Source: Comamonas koreensis
GTDB lineage: Bacteria; Pseudomonadota; Gammaproteobacteria; Burkholderiales; Burkholderiaceae_C
Assembly (NCBI RefSeq): GCF_014076495.1
Contig: NZ_CP043575.1
Location: 2,666,001 to 2,730,000, forward strand
DNA: 64,000 nt
Direction: 5' to 3'
Part shown: positions 19,220 to 28,342 of the stretch, piece after piece
How positions within the stretch are numbered: position 1 is the stretch's first letter
Layout of the letters: each line of letters opens with the position of its first letter
Program-made: the position numbers and the translations under genes
The notes under the pieces: model-generated
What the model was told of the DNA's origin: nothing
The model's database searches: none
Seen by the model: the letters and a program-made list of their open reading frames with translations, nothing else

Positions 19220-20764
19220 ATGAATGGCGCACACAGTCTGGTCAAGACTTTGCTGGCTGCAGGTGTGGATACTTGCTTTGCGAATCCCGGCACCAGCGAG
19301 ATGCACTTTGTAGCAGCTTTGGACCAGATCCCCGGCATGCACTGCGTGCTGGGCCTGCAAGAGAACGTGGTCACCGGCATGGCCGATGGCTACTACCGCA
19401 TCGCCCGCAAACCCGCCTGCACCTTGCTGCACTGCGGCCCGGGCCTGGCCAATGGCCTGGCCAATTTGCACAATGCGCGCCGCGCGCGCAGTGGCATTGT
19501 CAATATCGTGGGCGACCAGGCCACCTACCACCGGCCTTTTGACGCGCCGCTGACGGCTGATACCGATGGCCTGGCGCGCGCCGTATCGGGCTGGGTGCAT
19601 ACCAGCACGCACAGTGCGGACCTGGGCCAGGATGCGGCGATGGCCGTGCGTGCGGCCTCGACCTTTCCCGGGCAAATCGCCAGCCTGATCTTGCCGGCCA
19701 ATGTGTCCTGGGACGAGGGCGGTGTGGTGGCGCAGCCGCTGCCCCTGCCTGCGCCGCCCGCAGTGGATGGCCATGCGATCGATGAAGTGGCAAAGCTGCT
19801 GCGCCAGGCGGGCGGCAAGGCCTTGATTCTGCTGTCGGGCGCGGCGGTGTTTGCGCCGGCCCAGGCGCTGGTGTGGCGGCTTGCGCAGGCCAGCGGCGCT
19901 GCCGTGCTGGCCGAGTACGGCGCTTCGCACCTGCAGCGCGGCCAGGGCCGCATGGCGCTGGAGCGGGTACCCTATGGCATGGAGGCCGCGATCAAGACCC
20001 TGGCCCGGTTTGAGCACATCATCCTGGTGGGCGCCAAGCCGCCGGTGGGCTTTTTTGCCTACCCCGGCCTGCCGTCGACCCAGTACCCTTCGAGCGCCCA
20101 GCTGCATGTGCTGACGCGCCCCGAGCAGGAGCCGCTGGCCGCGCTGCAAGCCCTGGTCGATGCGCTGCAGGCGCCGCAGGCCGCCATCCCCGATGCGGGC
20201 CCCCGGCCCGAGGCAGCGACTGGCGCGCCCACGCCCGAGGGCCTGGCGCGTACCGTGGCCGCGCTGATGCCCGAGGGCGCCATCGTCTCGGACGAGAGCA
20301 TCTCCTACGGCCGGGGCTTTTACCCGCACACCCATGCCGCGCCGGCGCATGACTGGCTGCACCTGGCTGGCGGCGCGATTGGCGATGGCATGCCGGTGGC
20401 GACCGGCGCGGCCATTGGTGCGGGCAAGCAGCGCAGGGTGATCAATCTGCAGGCCGATGGCTCGGCGATGTATTCGCTGCAATCGCTGTGGACGCAGGCG
20501 CGTGAGCAGCTGCCTGTCACCACCATCGTGCTGAACAACAGCCGCTACAACATCCTGATTGGCGAATATAAGGGCGTGGGCGCCACGCCGGGCGCCACCG
20601 CCATGCAGATGCTGGACCTGGGCAACCCGTCGATTGGCTGGGTGAAGCTGGCCGAAGGCATGGGCGTGGAAGCGGCGCGCGCCACCAGCATGGAGGACTG
20701 CGCCCAGCTGATGCAGGCCAGCTTTGCTAAATCCGGCCCGTTCTTGATTGAACTGATAATTTAA
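19220..20764 (+). CDS. Thiamine-diphosphate-dependent enzyme, acetolactate-synthase-large-subunit-like
   Basis: A 514-residue enzyme of the ThDP decarboxylase/carboligase superfamily. The N-terminal domain has the cofactor-activating Glu in GLQENVVTGMADGYYR. A middle domain follows, and the C-terminal ThDP/Mg site reads QADGSAMYSLQ ... IVLNNSRYN, with Ala instead of Gly in the GDG motif. It lacks a regulatory small subunit nearby and is shorter than catabolic or biosynthetic IlvB, so it may be a benzoylformate-decarboxylase-like or other 2-oxoacid enzyme. Start at 19220 has AAGGA upstream. Confidence 0.8.
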   Translation: MNGAHSLVKTLLAAGVDTCFANPGTSEMHFVAALDQIPGMHCVLGLQENVVTGMADGYYRIARKPACTLLHCGPGLANGLANLHNARRARSGIVNIVGDQATYHRPFDAPLTADTDGLARAVSGWVHTSTHSADLGQDAAMAVRAASTFPGQIASLILPANVSWDEGGVVAQPLPLPAPPAVDGHAIDEVAKLLRQAGGKALILLSGAAVFAPAQALVWRLAQASGAAVLAEYGASHLQRGQGRMALERVPYGMEAAIKTLARFEHIILVGAKPPVGFFAYPGLPSTQYPSSAQLHVLTRPEQEPLAALQALVDALQAPQAAIPDAGPRPEAATGAPTPEGLARTVAALMPEGAIVSDESISYGRGFYPHTHAAPAHDWLHLAGGAIGDGMPVATGAAIGAGKQRRVINLQADGSAMYSLQSLWTQAREQLPVTTIVLNNSRYNILIGEYKGVGATPGATAMQMLDLGNPSIGWVKLAEGMGVEAARATSMEDCAQLMQASFAKSGPFLIELII

Positions 20765-20813
20765 TAAATTCTGAACATACAGGTTTGGAAGTCACCTACA
20801 CTGCTGCCTGACC

Positions 20814-21251
20814 ATGCTCCAACGCCTGCGCAGCCGCCCACGCTTTTCCGCCGTCATCACGGCGGTTTTTGCGTTGCTGCTGCTCGTGGCATCGGTGGCG
20901 GGCGTGCAGGTGCGTGTGCTGGCGCAGCCCATTGCCGCGGTGCTGGCGGCCGATGTCTGCAGCGTCAATGCGCCGGCGCTGGATGTGGCGCTGGCCCATG
21001 GTGACCACCAGACCTTGGATGATCTGCTGGCCGATGGCAGCGACAGCCATGCCAGCCACAGCGCGCACAGCGCCCATGGCGCTGATTGCGTGCTGTGTAT
21101 CGCCATGGCGCTGCCACTGGCCTTTGCCGCCGATGTGCACCGGCCAGCGGCCCCTGCTTTCCACGCGCAGTGGCAGGCCCAGGCGGCGCACAACCCCCAG
21201 GCGCCGGGCGCACCGCTGCCCGCGCGCGGCCCGCCTCCCGTCCTTGTCTAA
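20814..21251 (+). CDS. DUF2946-like His-rich membrane/periplasmic protein
   Basis: A 145-residue protein with one N-terminal hydrophobic segment (VITAVFALLLLVASVAGVQV). A His-rich stretch DSHASHSAHSAHGADCVLC follows, where the H-x-x-C-x-x-C pattern is typical of DUF2946, and then a hydrophobic IAMALPLAFAA. Such proteins are often encoded beside copper receptors, and here a copper receptor gene follows after about 200 bases. A metal-handling role is inference. A minus-strand frame over the same bases is a shadow. Confidence 0.7.
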   Translation: MLQRLRSRPRFSAVITAVFALLLLVASVAGVQVRVLAQPIAAVLAADVCSVNAPALDVALAHGDHQTLDDLLADGSDSHASHSAHSAHGADCVLCIAMALPLAFAADVHRPAAPAFHAQWQAQAAHNPQAPGAPLPARGPPPVLV

Positions 21252-21454
21252 CGCACTTATGCCGCAGTGATGCTGCCGCTGCTCTCCGCGCCCATCGCGC
21301 GGGGAGGGCAGCCGCGCAACCTTGCGGCCCATGGGCCTCTTCGTCATGTCTGCTTTAGCCGCCTTCGCTGCGGCCGGCTGGGCATGGCTGCGAGTGCCTC
21401 CACCACATTGATGCAAGCCGCTGCGCCCTGCAGCGCTTGCTGCGAGAGACATTG

Positions 21455-23629
21455 ATGACTTCCTTCTTTTTGGCAGCAGCGCCTGGACTGCGCCTGCCTG
21501 CCCCGCCACGCGCCCGCTTGCAGCGACCGCAGATGGCGCTATCCGCGCTGGTCTTGGCCACCAGCTCTGCCTGGGCGCAAAGCCCTGCTGCACCATCGCT
21601 ACCTGCGGCCAGCGTGCCTGAGATCAGCCTGCAGGAGACCGTGGTGACAGCGGTGCATGAACACTCCCCACTGCAGGTGGTGGCCGATCCCAAGCAACCG
21701 CGACAACCGGTGCCGGCGAGCGATGCGGCTGACTATCTCAAGAGCATTCCAGGCTTTTCGGCCATCCGCAGTGGGGGCTCCAACAGCGACCCGGTGTTCC
21801 GGGGCCAGTTTGGCTCACGCCTGCCGGTATTGACCAATGGGCAGACCTTGCTGGGTGCATGCCCGGCGCGCATGGATTCGCCCAGCTCCTATATCTCGCC
21901 CGAGACCTACGATGTGCTGACGGTGGTCAAAGGCCCGCAGACGGTGATCTGGGGGCCGGGTGCATCGGCCGGAGTGGTGCGCTTTGACCGCGAACGGCCC
22001 GAATTGGACAGCGGCCAGGTGCGCCTGTCTGCCAGCCTGCAAGGCGGCACCGCGGCGCGCAGCGACCAGAACATCGACCTGCTGGCCGGCAATGCCGCGT
22101 ACTACCTGCGCCTCACGGCCAACCATTCGCAAAGCAAGGACTACCGCGACGGCGATGGCCAGCGCGTGCCCTCGCACTGGGACAAATGGAACACCGATGT
22201 TGCGATTGGCTGGACGCCCGATGCCAACACCTGGCTGGAGCTGAGCGCGGGCCAAGGCGATGGCGAGGCGCGCTATGGCGGCCGGGGCATGGACGGCACC
22301 CAGTTCAAGCGCGAAAGCTATGGGCTGCGGCTGGAGAAAAAGAACCTGGGCGAGCGCTGGACCAAGCTGGAGGCGCAGCTGTACTACCACCGCGCCGACC
22401 ATGTGATGGACAACTTCAGCCTGCGGCCCTTTGTGCCGGAAGGCGGCATGTCCATGCCGATGGCGGCCAATGTGCGGCGCACCACCACCGGCATGCGGGT
22501 CGCAAGCACCTGGCAACTGGGCCCGCACACCGAAGCGGTGCTGGGCGTGGATGCCATGGGCAGCCCGCACGACAGCCGATCGGGCACGGCCATGCAGTCC
22601 TACCGCAGCAAGCCCTGGGCGCGGGATGCCAAGTTCAGCAACCAGGGCCTGTTTGCGCAGGCCACGCAGCACCTGGGTAGTGAAGACATGCTCGTCGCCG
22701 GCCTGCGGCTGGACCGCGCCCAGGCCTGGCGCACCCCCAGCAAAGGCGGTATGGGTGGCATGGATGGGATGGGTGATATGGGTGGTATGGCGGGCATGCA
22801 GGCCATGGCGGGCATGGATGGCAGCATGGCCGCCACGGCCAGCAACCACCGCGAGCGCAGCGCCATGCCCAGTGGCTTTCTGCGTTGGGAACGGGCCCGC
22901 GCCGATGGCAGCACGCTCTACGCCGGTATCGGCCATGTGCAGCGCTTCCCGGATTACTGGGAGCTGATATCGCCGAGCAACAGCGCAGCCGACAAGGGCG
23001 ATGCCTTCAACCGCCTGCAGCCGGAGAAAACCACGCAGATCGATGTGGGCGCGAGCTGGAAGGGGGCGGACTGGCAGCTGTGGACCTCGGCCTATGTCGG
23101 CCAGGTGCAGGACTATCTGCTGTTTGACTATGCCGGCATGGCCGCCAACGTGCGCAATGTGCAGGCGCGCACCGCTGGTGCCGAGCTGGGTGGCAGCTAC
23201 CGGCTGAGCCCCGGCCTGACCGCCCAGGCCACCCTGGCCTACAGCTGGGCCCGCAACCGCAGCGATGGCAAGCCGCTGCCGCAGATGCCGCCGCTCGAAG
23301 CCAAGCTGGGCCTGGACTATCGGCAAGGCCCCTGGAGCGCGGGCGCGCTGTGGCGCCTGGTTGCCGCGCAGCACCGCTATGCCAGCGGCCAGGGCAATGT
23401 CGTGGGCCAGGATCTGGGGCCCAGTGCTGGCTTTGGCGTGCTGTCGCTCAATGCCGGCTACAAGATCAGCGAGCAACTGCGCCTGACGGCCGGCATCGAC
23501 AATGTCTTTGGCAAGACCTATGCCGAGCACCTGAACCTGGCTGGCAATGCGGGCTTTGGTTTCCCCGGTGGGGTGCGCATCCATGAGCCGGGTCGCACCT
23601 TGTGGCTGCGGGGCGACTTGAAGTTCTGA
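21455..23629 (+). CDS. TonB-dependent copper receptor (OprC/NosA type)
   Basis: Outer-membrane barrel of about 724 residues predicted to bind or import copper. The plug has the family-typical DYLKSIPGFSAIRSGGSNSD and FGSRLPVLTNGQTLLGACPARMDSP, which includes the Cys and Met positions of OprC-like receptors. An extracellular-loop insertion of about 35 residues (near 430-462) is a Gly-Met repeat with about ten Met, and MSMPM occurs in another loop. The barrel ends in LRGDLKF. The ATG at 21455 follows GAGAGA; a TTG at 21437 is possible. DUF2946 and CopD-like neighbours support copper. Confidence 0.9.
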   Translation: MTSFFLAAAPGLRLPAPPRARLQRPQMALSALVLATSSAWAQSPAAPSLPAASVPEISLQETVVTAVHEHSPLQVVADPKQPRQPVPASDAADYLKSIPGFSAIRSGGSNSDPVFRGQFGSRLPVLTNGQTLLGACPARMDSPSSYISPETYDVLTVVKGPQTVIWGPGASAGVVRFDRERPELDSGQVRLSASLQGGTAARSDQNIDLLAGNAAYYLRLTANHSQSKDYRDGDGQRVPSHWDKWNTDVAIGWTPDANTWLELSAGQGDGEARYGGRGMDGTQFKRESYGLRLEKKNLGERWTKLEAQLYYHRADHVMDNFSLRPFVPEGGMSMPMAANVRRTTTGMRVASTWQLGPHTEAVLGVDAMGSPHDSRSGTAMQSYRSKPWARDAKFSNQGLFAQATQHLGSEDMLVAGLRLDRAQAWRTPSKGGMGGMDGMGDMGGMAGMQAMAGMDGSMAATASNHRERSAMPSGFLRWERARADGSTLYAGIGHVQRFPDYWELISPSNSAADKGDAFNRLQPEKTTQIDVGASWKGADWQLWTSAYVGQVQDYLLFDYAGMAANVRNVQARTAGAELGGSYRLSPGLTAQATLAYSWARNRSDGKPLPQMPPLEAKLGLDYRQGPWSAGALWRLVAAQHRYASGQGNVVGQDLGPSAGFGVLSLNAGYKISEQLRLTAGIDNVFGKTYAEHLNLAGNAGFGFPGGVRIHEPGRTLWLRGDLKF

Positions 23630-23699
23630 GGCAGGCCTGCGCTGCTGCCAGCCAGGTGCTGGCGGCGGCGCTGCGGCTTTGGACTCTTTGAACAGGTTC

Positions 23700-24170
23700 T
23701 TACAACGGTACGCGCAGAAAAAGCACAATCACTACGCCCAGCGCCAGGTTCAGCGCGACGAGCTGGCGAATCTGGCCCAGGGCCTTGCCGCCTGCCGGCC
23801 AGTCCTGGGCGTTGACGGCGCGGTCCAGGCGCTTGAACAGCGCAAAGCGGATATGGCCAAACACGGCCATCATTGCCAGGCCCAGCACGGCCATCACCAT
23901 CCAGGGGACGGGCATGCTGAATTTGGCACTGGCCTGCGCGGCCATCTGGTGGACCAGGCCCATCATGCCGATGCCCGACAGCAGCACGGCGGCGATGATG
24001 ACCAGCACCACGGCAAAAAAGCGCCCCAGCACATCGCGCATCAGCATCAGGCGCTGAGGGGGTTCGAGCTGCTGCAGCGCAGGGCGCAGAAAGAAATGTG
24101 CAAAAGCCATGCCGCCCAGCCAGACGATGATGGACAACAGGTGCACGGTTTTGAGAATGATGTAGAGCAT
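23700..24170 (-). CDS. CopD-like integral membrane protein
   Basis: A 156-residue inner-membrane protein with four hydrophobic helices. The LLSIIVWLGGMAFAHFFLRP opening resembles the CopD copper-resistance domain, with a His following WxGGMAF. The ATG at 24170 gives a start directly before the first helix. It converges on the copper receptor gene, 70 bases apart, which supports but does not prove a role in copper handling. Confidence 0.7.
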   Translation of the reverse strand: MLYIILKTVHLLSIIVWLGGMAFAHFFLRPALQQLEPPQRLMLMRDVLGRFFAVVLVIIAAVLLSGIGMMGLVHQMAAQASAKFSMPVPWMVMAVLGLAMMAVFGHIRFALFKRLDRAVNAQDWPAGGKALGQIRQLVALNLALGVVIVLFLRVPL

Positions 24171-24259
24171 CGGGGGGCGCCGTTTAGTTTTGTGTGGGGA
24201 TGCGCTATGGTACGCGCCAAGCCGCCCCGGCTGGGGATGCGGGCCTGCTTTGAGAGGCG

Positions 24260-24368
24260 CTAACATAGCCCAGCAAACCGAAGGTTTGCGGTTGAGACGA
24301 GGCTTCAAGCCGCAGACAGTACAGACGTACGGCAAGGCTTGAGAACGAAGTATCAACGGTTATGTCAG
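24260..24368 (-). repeat. Structured dispersed repeat, copy B
   Basis: The reverse complement of this stretch matches copy A at 6994-7160. It shares GTCTCAACCGCAAACC plus TTCGGTTTGCTGGG, the block GCCTTG-CGTAC-CTGTACTG-CTGCGGC, and inverted ends (TAACATAGCC at 24261-24270 against CGGTTATGTCA at 24357-24367). The 14-bp array of copy A is absent. Confidence 0.75.
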
Positions 24369-24373
24369 TGACT

Positions 24374-24871
24374 CTAAAAAATACCCATGCTTAAACCTGC
24401 TGCCAAGGCTTCGCCCAGCTCGCGGCAGCGCTGCAGATCGTCTGCGCCAATCTGCTTGGTCGCCGCAATGGTCTCGGGCGTTTGGGCATGGGTGCAGACA
24501 ATCAGCGGCTCGGCAATGGGCTTGAGCCGCCAGCCGGTTGCGATGCGGGCAATCTGCCTTGCCGCGTTGCTGCCATCGCTGCCAGCGCAGATGAGGGCGG
24601 CATAAGGCCGGCCCTCAATGCGGCCCAGCGCCGCGTAGTAGCAGCGGTCAAAAAAGTCCTTCATCAGCCCGCTCATCGCAGCCAAATTCTCGGGGCAGAC
24701 AAACAGGTAGCCGCTGGCGGCCAGCACATTGGCAGGCCCGGCATCGGGCGCGCACAGCAGGCGCACTTGCACACCCGGCTGGCTGGCCGCACCGGCGTGC
24801 GCGGCCTCGGCCATCTGGCGGCTGCCATCCGTGTGGCTGTGATAGACGATCAGGAGTTGGGGACTGTCCAT
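24374..24871 (-). CDS. Flavodoxin-like NAD(P)H-dependent reductase
   Basis: A 165-residue flavodoxin-fold protein. The FMN phosphate loop is visible in LLIVYHSHTDGSRQMAEA. A central YLFVCPENLAAMSGLMKDFFDRCYY segment contacts the flavin, and CAGSDGSNAARQI follows. The ATG at 24871 puts the first beta strand at residue 4; upstream ATGs at 24883 and 24928 are less likely. A role in quinone or flavin reduction is inferred from the fold. Confidence 0.78.
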   Translation of the reverse strand: MDSPQLLIVYHSHTDGSRQMAEAAHAGAASQPGVQVRLLCAPDAGPANVLAASGYLFVCPENLAAMSGLMKDFFDRCYYAALGRIEGRPYAALICAGSDGSNAARQIARIATGWRLKPIAEPLIVCTHAQTPETIAATKQIGADDLQRCRELGEALAAGLSMGIF

Positions 24872-24991
24872 GGCTGCAAGCATAGTGGCAAAGGCAGCTG
24901 TCATGTGCAGGACGCAGGGCTGCACCATCAGTTGCGCTGCATGCTAGATTGGCTGATCGCTATCGAGGCTTGGCCACAAAGGCATACCACC

Positions 24992-25417
24992 ATGAACGCA
25001 GTGTTTGAACGCATCTCCACCAGCTTCCATGCCCAAGGGCTGATGCAGACCCTGGGCGCGAGCCTGCTGTCCGTGCAGCCGGGGGAGGTGCAGATTGCGC
25101 TGCCCTACCAAAAGGCGCTGTCGCAGCAGCATGGTTTTTTGCATGCCGGCGCCGTCAGCAGCGTGGTGGACAGCGCGGCAGGCTATGCGGCGCTGACGGT
25201 GGCGGCCGAGGGCTATGAGGTGGTCACGGCCGAGTTCAAGATCAACCTGATGCGCCCGGCGATTGGCGAGCGCTTTGTCGCCATTGGCAAGGTGGTGAAC
25301 GCCGGCAAGCTGCTGACGGTGTGCAGCGGCGAGGTGCTGGCCTATGGCGCAGATGCGGCAGTGCCACCCAAGGTAGTGGCGCTGCTGCAGGCGACGATTG
25401 TCAATGTGAAGTACTGA
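24992..25417 (+). CDS. PaaI-type hotdog thioesterase
   Basis: A 141-residue single-hotdog enzyme predicted to hydrolyse acyl-CoA thioesters. The QQHGFLHAGAVSSVVDSAAG segment is the PaaI/YdiI active-site pattern, with the HGG-like turn and Asp on the long helix. AEFKINLMRPAIGERFVAIG forms the following strands. The start is ATG at 24992; longer frames upstream overlap the divergent flavodoxin gene and lack homology. Confidence 0.85.
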   Translation: MNAVFERISTSFHAQGLMQTLGASLLSVQPGEVQIALPYQKALSQQHGFLHAGAVSSVVDSAAGYAALTVAAEGYEVVTAEFKINLMRPAIGERFVAIGKVVNAGKLLTVCSGEVLAYGADAAVPPKVVALLQATIVNVKY

Positions 25418-25473
25418 TCTGACGCACCAGCAGCCCACCAGGGCTGCTGCAGCTGCGCCTTCCGATCACGTGC

Positions 25474-26262
25474 TCAGTCCTGCCACTGGAACAGCGGCGG
25501 CTGCTTGGCTACAAAGCGGGCAATGGCCTCCTGGTGGAAGGCGCTTTCGCGGCACAGCGTCTGGGCCAGCGCTTCTTGCTGGTAGATCTCGTCGCGCTGG
25601 GTCTCAAAGGCGCGGTTCATCACGCGTTTGGTGTAGCCCATGGCCTCGGTCGGTGCGCTGGCAAAGCGCTCGGCAAAGGCCAGGGCGTCGGCCAGCACGT
25701 CTTCGCTGGTGATCTTGTAGACCATGCCCATCTGCTGCGCCTCGGGGGCGGCGACGACGCGGGCCGTGAAGGCCAGCTCCTTGGCCGCTTGCAGGCCCAC
25801 CAGGCGCGGCAGCAAATACATGCCGGCCAGATCGGGCACAAAGCCGATCTTGGCAAACACGCAGCAGAACTTGGCAGACGGTGCGGCCAGCACAAAATCG
25901 CCTGCCAGGGCCAGCGACAGGCCGGCGCCAAAGGCGCTGCCCTGCACGGCGGTGATGACGGGCTTTTCCATGTCCAGCAGCTCGTCAAACCAGCGGTGCA
26001 GGCCCAGCATGCGGTTGCGGCTGTCAAACACATCCTGCTTGCCGGCAACGGCCGCTTGCATGCTCTTGATATCGCCGCCGGCGCAGAAATGGCCGCCGGC
26101 CCCCGTCAGCACCACGGCCTTGATCGCGCGGTCATCGCGCACCTGTGGGATCAGGCGGGTGAAATCCTCGCGCATCTGCTCGTCGAGCGCATTGCGGGCC
26201 TGGGGGCGGTTCATCGTCAGCACGGCGGTGGTGCCATGCATGCTCAGGGTCAGGGCGGTCAT
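25474..26262 (-). CDS. Enoyl-CoA hydratase/isomerase family protein
   Basis: A 262-residue crotonase-fold protein. The oxyanion-hole segments are GGHFCAGGDIKSM near residue 60 and VQGSAFGAGLSLALAGDFV near residue 105. Both canonical crotonase glutamates are replaced, while the Asp in IGFVPDLAGMYLLPRLVG is kept. That pattern is seen in PaaG-type isomerases, so isomerase activity may be more likely than hydration. The Bug-family gene lies upstream on the same strand. Confidence 0.85.
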   Translation of the reverse strand: MTALTLSMHGTTAVLTMNRPQARNALDEQMREDFTRLIPQVRDDRAIKAVVLTGAGGHFCAGGDIKSMQAAVAGKQDVFDSRNRMLGLHRWFDELLDMEKPVITAVQGSAFGAGLSLALAGDFVLAAPSAKFCCVFAKIGFVPDLAGMYLLPRLVGLQAAKELAFTARVVAAPEAQQMGMVYKITSEDVLADALAFAERFASAPTEAMGYTKRVMNRAFETQRDEIYQQEALAQTLCRESAFHQEAIARFVAKQPPLFQWQD

Positions 26263-26317
26263 ATCAGTCGGTTTTCAACAATAAAACGGTAAGGCAAGCC
26301 AGCGGCGGGAGCGGGGG

Positions 26318-27307
26318 CTATTCGGCGCGGATACCCAGCTTTTGGGCCACCGGTATCCAGCGTTCGCGCTCGGAGGCCACAAACTGCCCCCATTCTGCGG
26401 TGCTGCCCGCAATCGGCTGCGCACCTATGCGACGCAGGCGCTCTTGCACATCGGGCTTGGCCAGGGACTGGTTGATGGCCCGGGCCATGCGCGCCACCGC
26501 GTCAGCGGGCGTGCCGCTGCGGGCCACCACGCCAAACCAGGCGCTCGCCTCGGTATCGCCAAAGCCCAGCTCGGCCAGGGTGGGCACCTGGGGCAGTGCT
26601 GCAAAACGCTGTTTGTCCAGGATGGCCAGCGGCACGATGCGCCCGCCAATCGCCTGCTGCATGCAGGAGGGCAGCGCGTCGAACATGATGTCCACATTGC
26701 CGCCCATCATGCTGGTGATGGCCGGTGCACTGCCGGAAAACGGCACATGCGTCACCTGAAAACCCATGCGCTCGGCGGCATATTCGCCCGCCAGGTGGGT
26801 GATGTTGCCGCTGCCGGCCGACCCCATGCTGAGCGTCTTGCCCTGGCGCTGCGCCTGCTGGGCGAGCGTGATCAGCGCGCGCAGATCGCTGGCGCCCAGG
26901 TCCTTGCGGGTGACCAGTAGCAAAGGCGCCTTGCCCAGGCCCGCGACAGGCACAAAATCCTTGACCGGGTCATAGCTCATCTTGGCGTAGATGGCGCTGT
27001 TGATGACCAGCGGCGCATTGGAGCCGACAAAGAAGGTGAGCCCATCGGCGGGGGCGCGCAGCGCGGTCTCGGCCGCAATCATGCCGGCGGCGCCGGCCTT
27101 GTTCTCGATGACGATGGGCTGCCCTGTGCTTTGGCCCACATCCTGGGCCACGATGCGGGTGATCTGGTCGGCGGCGCCGCCTGCGGGGTAGGGCACGACC
27201 CAGCGCAAGGGGGCATCGGCCGCGCGTGCCAGCCAGGGGCTGGCCAGGCTGGCGGCTGCGCCCCATTGCACAAGACGGTGGTGGAACTGGCGTCGGGATA
27301 CGGGCAT
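26318..27307 (-). CDS. Bug-family (TctC) periplasmic solute-binding protein
   Basis: A 329-residue extracytoplasmic receptor of the tripartite tricarboxylate transporter type, a family greatly expanded in Burkholderiales and often orphaned from its TctAB membrane parts, as here. Signal peptide MPVSRRQFHHRLVQWGAAASL has an S-R-R-x-F pattern suggesting Tat export. Mature segments WVVPYPAGGAADQITRIVAQ and ENKAGAAGMIAAETALRAPA are the two family loops that bind a carboxylate ligand. The ATG at 27307 was chosen to give this signal. It precedes an enoyl-CoA hydratase-type gene, so an organic acid is a plausible ligand. Confidence 0.88.
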   Translation of the reverse strand: MPVSRRQFHHRLVQWGAAASLASPWLARAADAPLRWVVPYPAGGAADQITRIVAQDVGQSTGQPIVIENKAGAAGMIAAETALRAPADGLTFFVGSNAPLVINSAIYAKMSYDPVKDFVPVAGLGKAPLLLVTRKDLGASDLRALITLAQQAQRQGKTLSMGSAGSGNITHLAGEYAAERMGFQVTHVPFSGSAPAITSMMGGNVDIMFDALPSCMQQAIGGRIVPLAILDKQRFAALPQVPTLAELGFGDTEASAWFGVVARSGTPADAVARMARAINQSLAKPDVQERLRRIGAQPIAGSTAEWGQFVASERERWIPVAQKLGIRAE

Positions 27308-27519
27308 CAACTGTCTCCTAGGCAGCATGTAGTTATCGGCATGTGGGGCGCTGCCTGCCCCAGCATCCATGCAGGCTAGGGCCGTTTTTGGGCAGCGTCC
27401 AATACCAAATTGCACTCAGCTGATATGCAGGCGCATGCGGGCTTTAACCGTATGCTCTGGCTCATTCGGCGCACAGCGCTGACCACATCGAGACCTACCC
27501 GGAACCAGGAGCCCTTTCC

Positions 27520-28314
27520 ATGACTGCATTTTTGAAGTACGAACAGCAAGGCCATGTCGTTACCCTGACGATGAACCAGCCCGAGCGCCGCAATCCGCTG
27601 ACCGGCAACACGGCGGTGGCGGAGATCCTGGCCGCCTGCGAGACCATTGCGGCCGACAGCAGCGTGCGGGCCGTCATCCTGACGGGCGAGGGCCCCGCGT
27701 TCTCGTCGGGTGGCGACATCAAGACCATGCAGCAGCAGTCCTTTGGCGATGTCGATGGCATGCGCATCCGCGATGACTACCGCCGTGGCATCCAGCGCCT
27801 GCCGCTGGCGCTGTTCAACCTGGAGGTGCCCACCATCGCGGCGATCAATGGAGCGGCGGTGGGCGCGGGCCTGGACCTGGCCTGCATGTGCGATCTGCGC
27901 GTGGCCTCGGACAAGGCCAAGTTTGCCGAGAGCTTTGTGAAGATGGGCATCATCCCCGGCGACGGCGGTGCCTGGCTGCTGCCCCGCGTGATCGGCATGG
28001 CGCGCGCGGCCGAGCTGTCGCTGACCGGCCGCATGATTGATGCCGCCACCGCCTTGCAGTGGGGCCTGGTCTCGCAGGTGGTGCCGCCCGAGGAATTGCT
28101 GAACGCCGCCAACGCCCTGGCCAGCGAGATTGCGGCCAACCCGCCCCAGGTCACCCGCATGACCAAGAAGCTGATGCGCGAAGGCATGCACCAGAGCCTG
28201 GCTTCGTTGCTGGAGCTGTCAGCCGCCTACCAGGCGCTGGCCCACCAGACGGCTGACCACCGCGAAGCGGTGACTGCCTTCTTGGAAAAGCGCACGCCTG
28301 CGTTTAAGGGCTAA
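27520..28314 (+). CDS. Enoyl-CoA hydratase/isomerase family protein
   Basis: A 264-residue crotonase-fold enzyme. Oxyanion-hole motifs are FSSGGDIKTM near residue 66 and INGAAVGAGLDLACMCDLRVA near residue 110. KFAESFVKMGIIPGDGGAWLLPRVIG carries an Asp in the position used by PaaG-like enzymes. The N-terminus MTAFLKYEQQGHVVTLTMNQ is normal for the family. Probably acts in beta-oxidation or aromatic-acid degradation; no pathway partner is adjacent apart from the PaaI thioesterase 2 kb away. Confidence 0.86.
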   Translation: MTAFLKYEQQGHVVTLTMNQPERRNPLTGNTAVAEILAACETIAADSSVRAVILTGEGPAFSSGGDIKTMQQQSFGDVDGMRIRDDYRRGIQRLPLALFNLEVPTIAAINGAAVGAGLDLACMCDLRVASDKAKFAESFVKMGIIPGDGGAWLLPRVIGMARAAELSLTGRMIDAATALQWGLVSQVVPPEELLNAANALASEIAANPPQVTRMTKKLMREGMHQSLASLLELSAAYQALAHQTADHREAVTAFLEKRTPAFKG

Positions 28315-28342
28315 GCAGTCCGTCTTCCTGGTCCGCGTTCCG

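Noticed and set aside
20792..21596. Minus-strand frames opposite the DUF2946 gene
   Set aside because: The plus strand has a membrane segment and the family H-x-x-C-x-x-C motif; the minus frames are low-complexity.
21815..23728. 637-residue minus-strand frame opposite the copper receptor
   Set aside because: Antisense shadow; the plus strand has a full family match.
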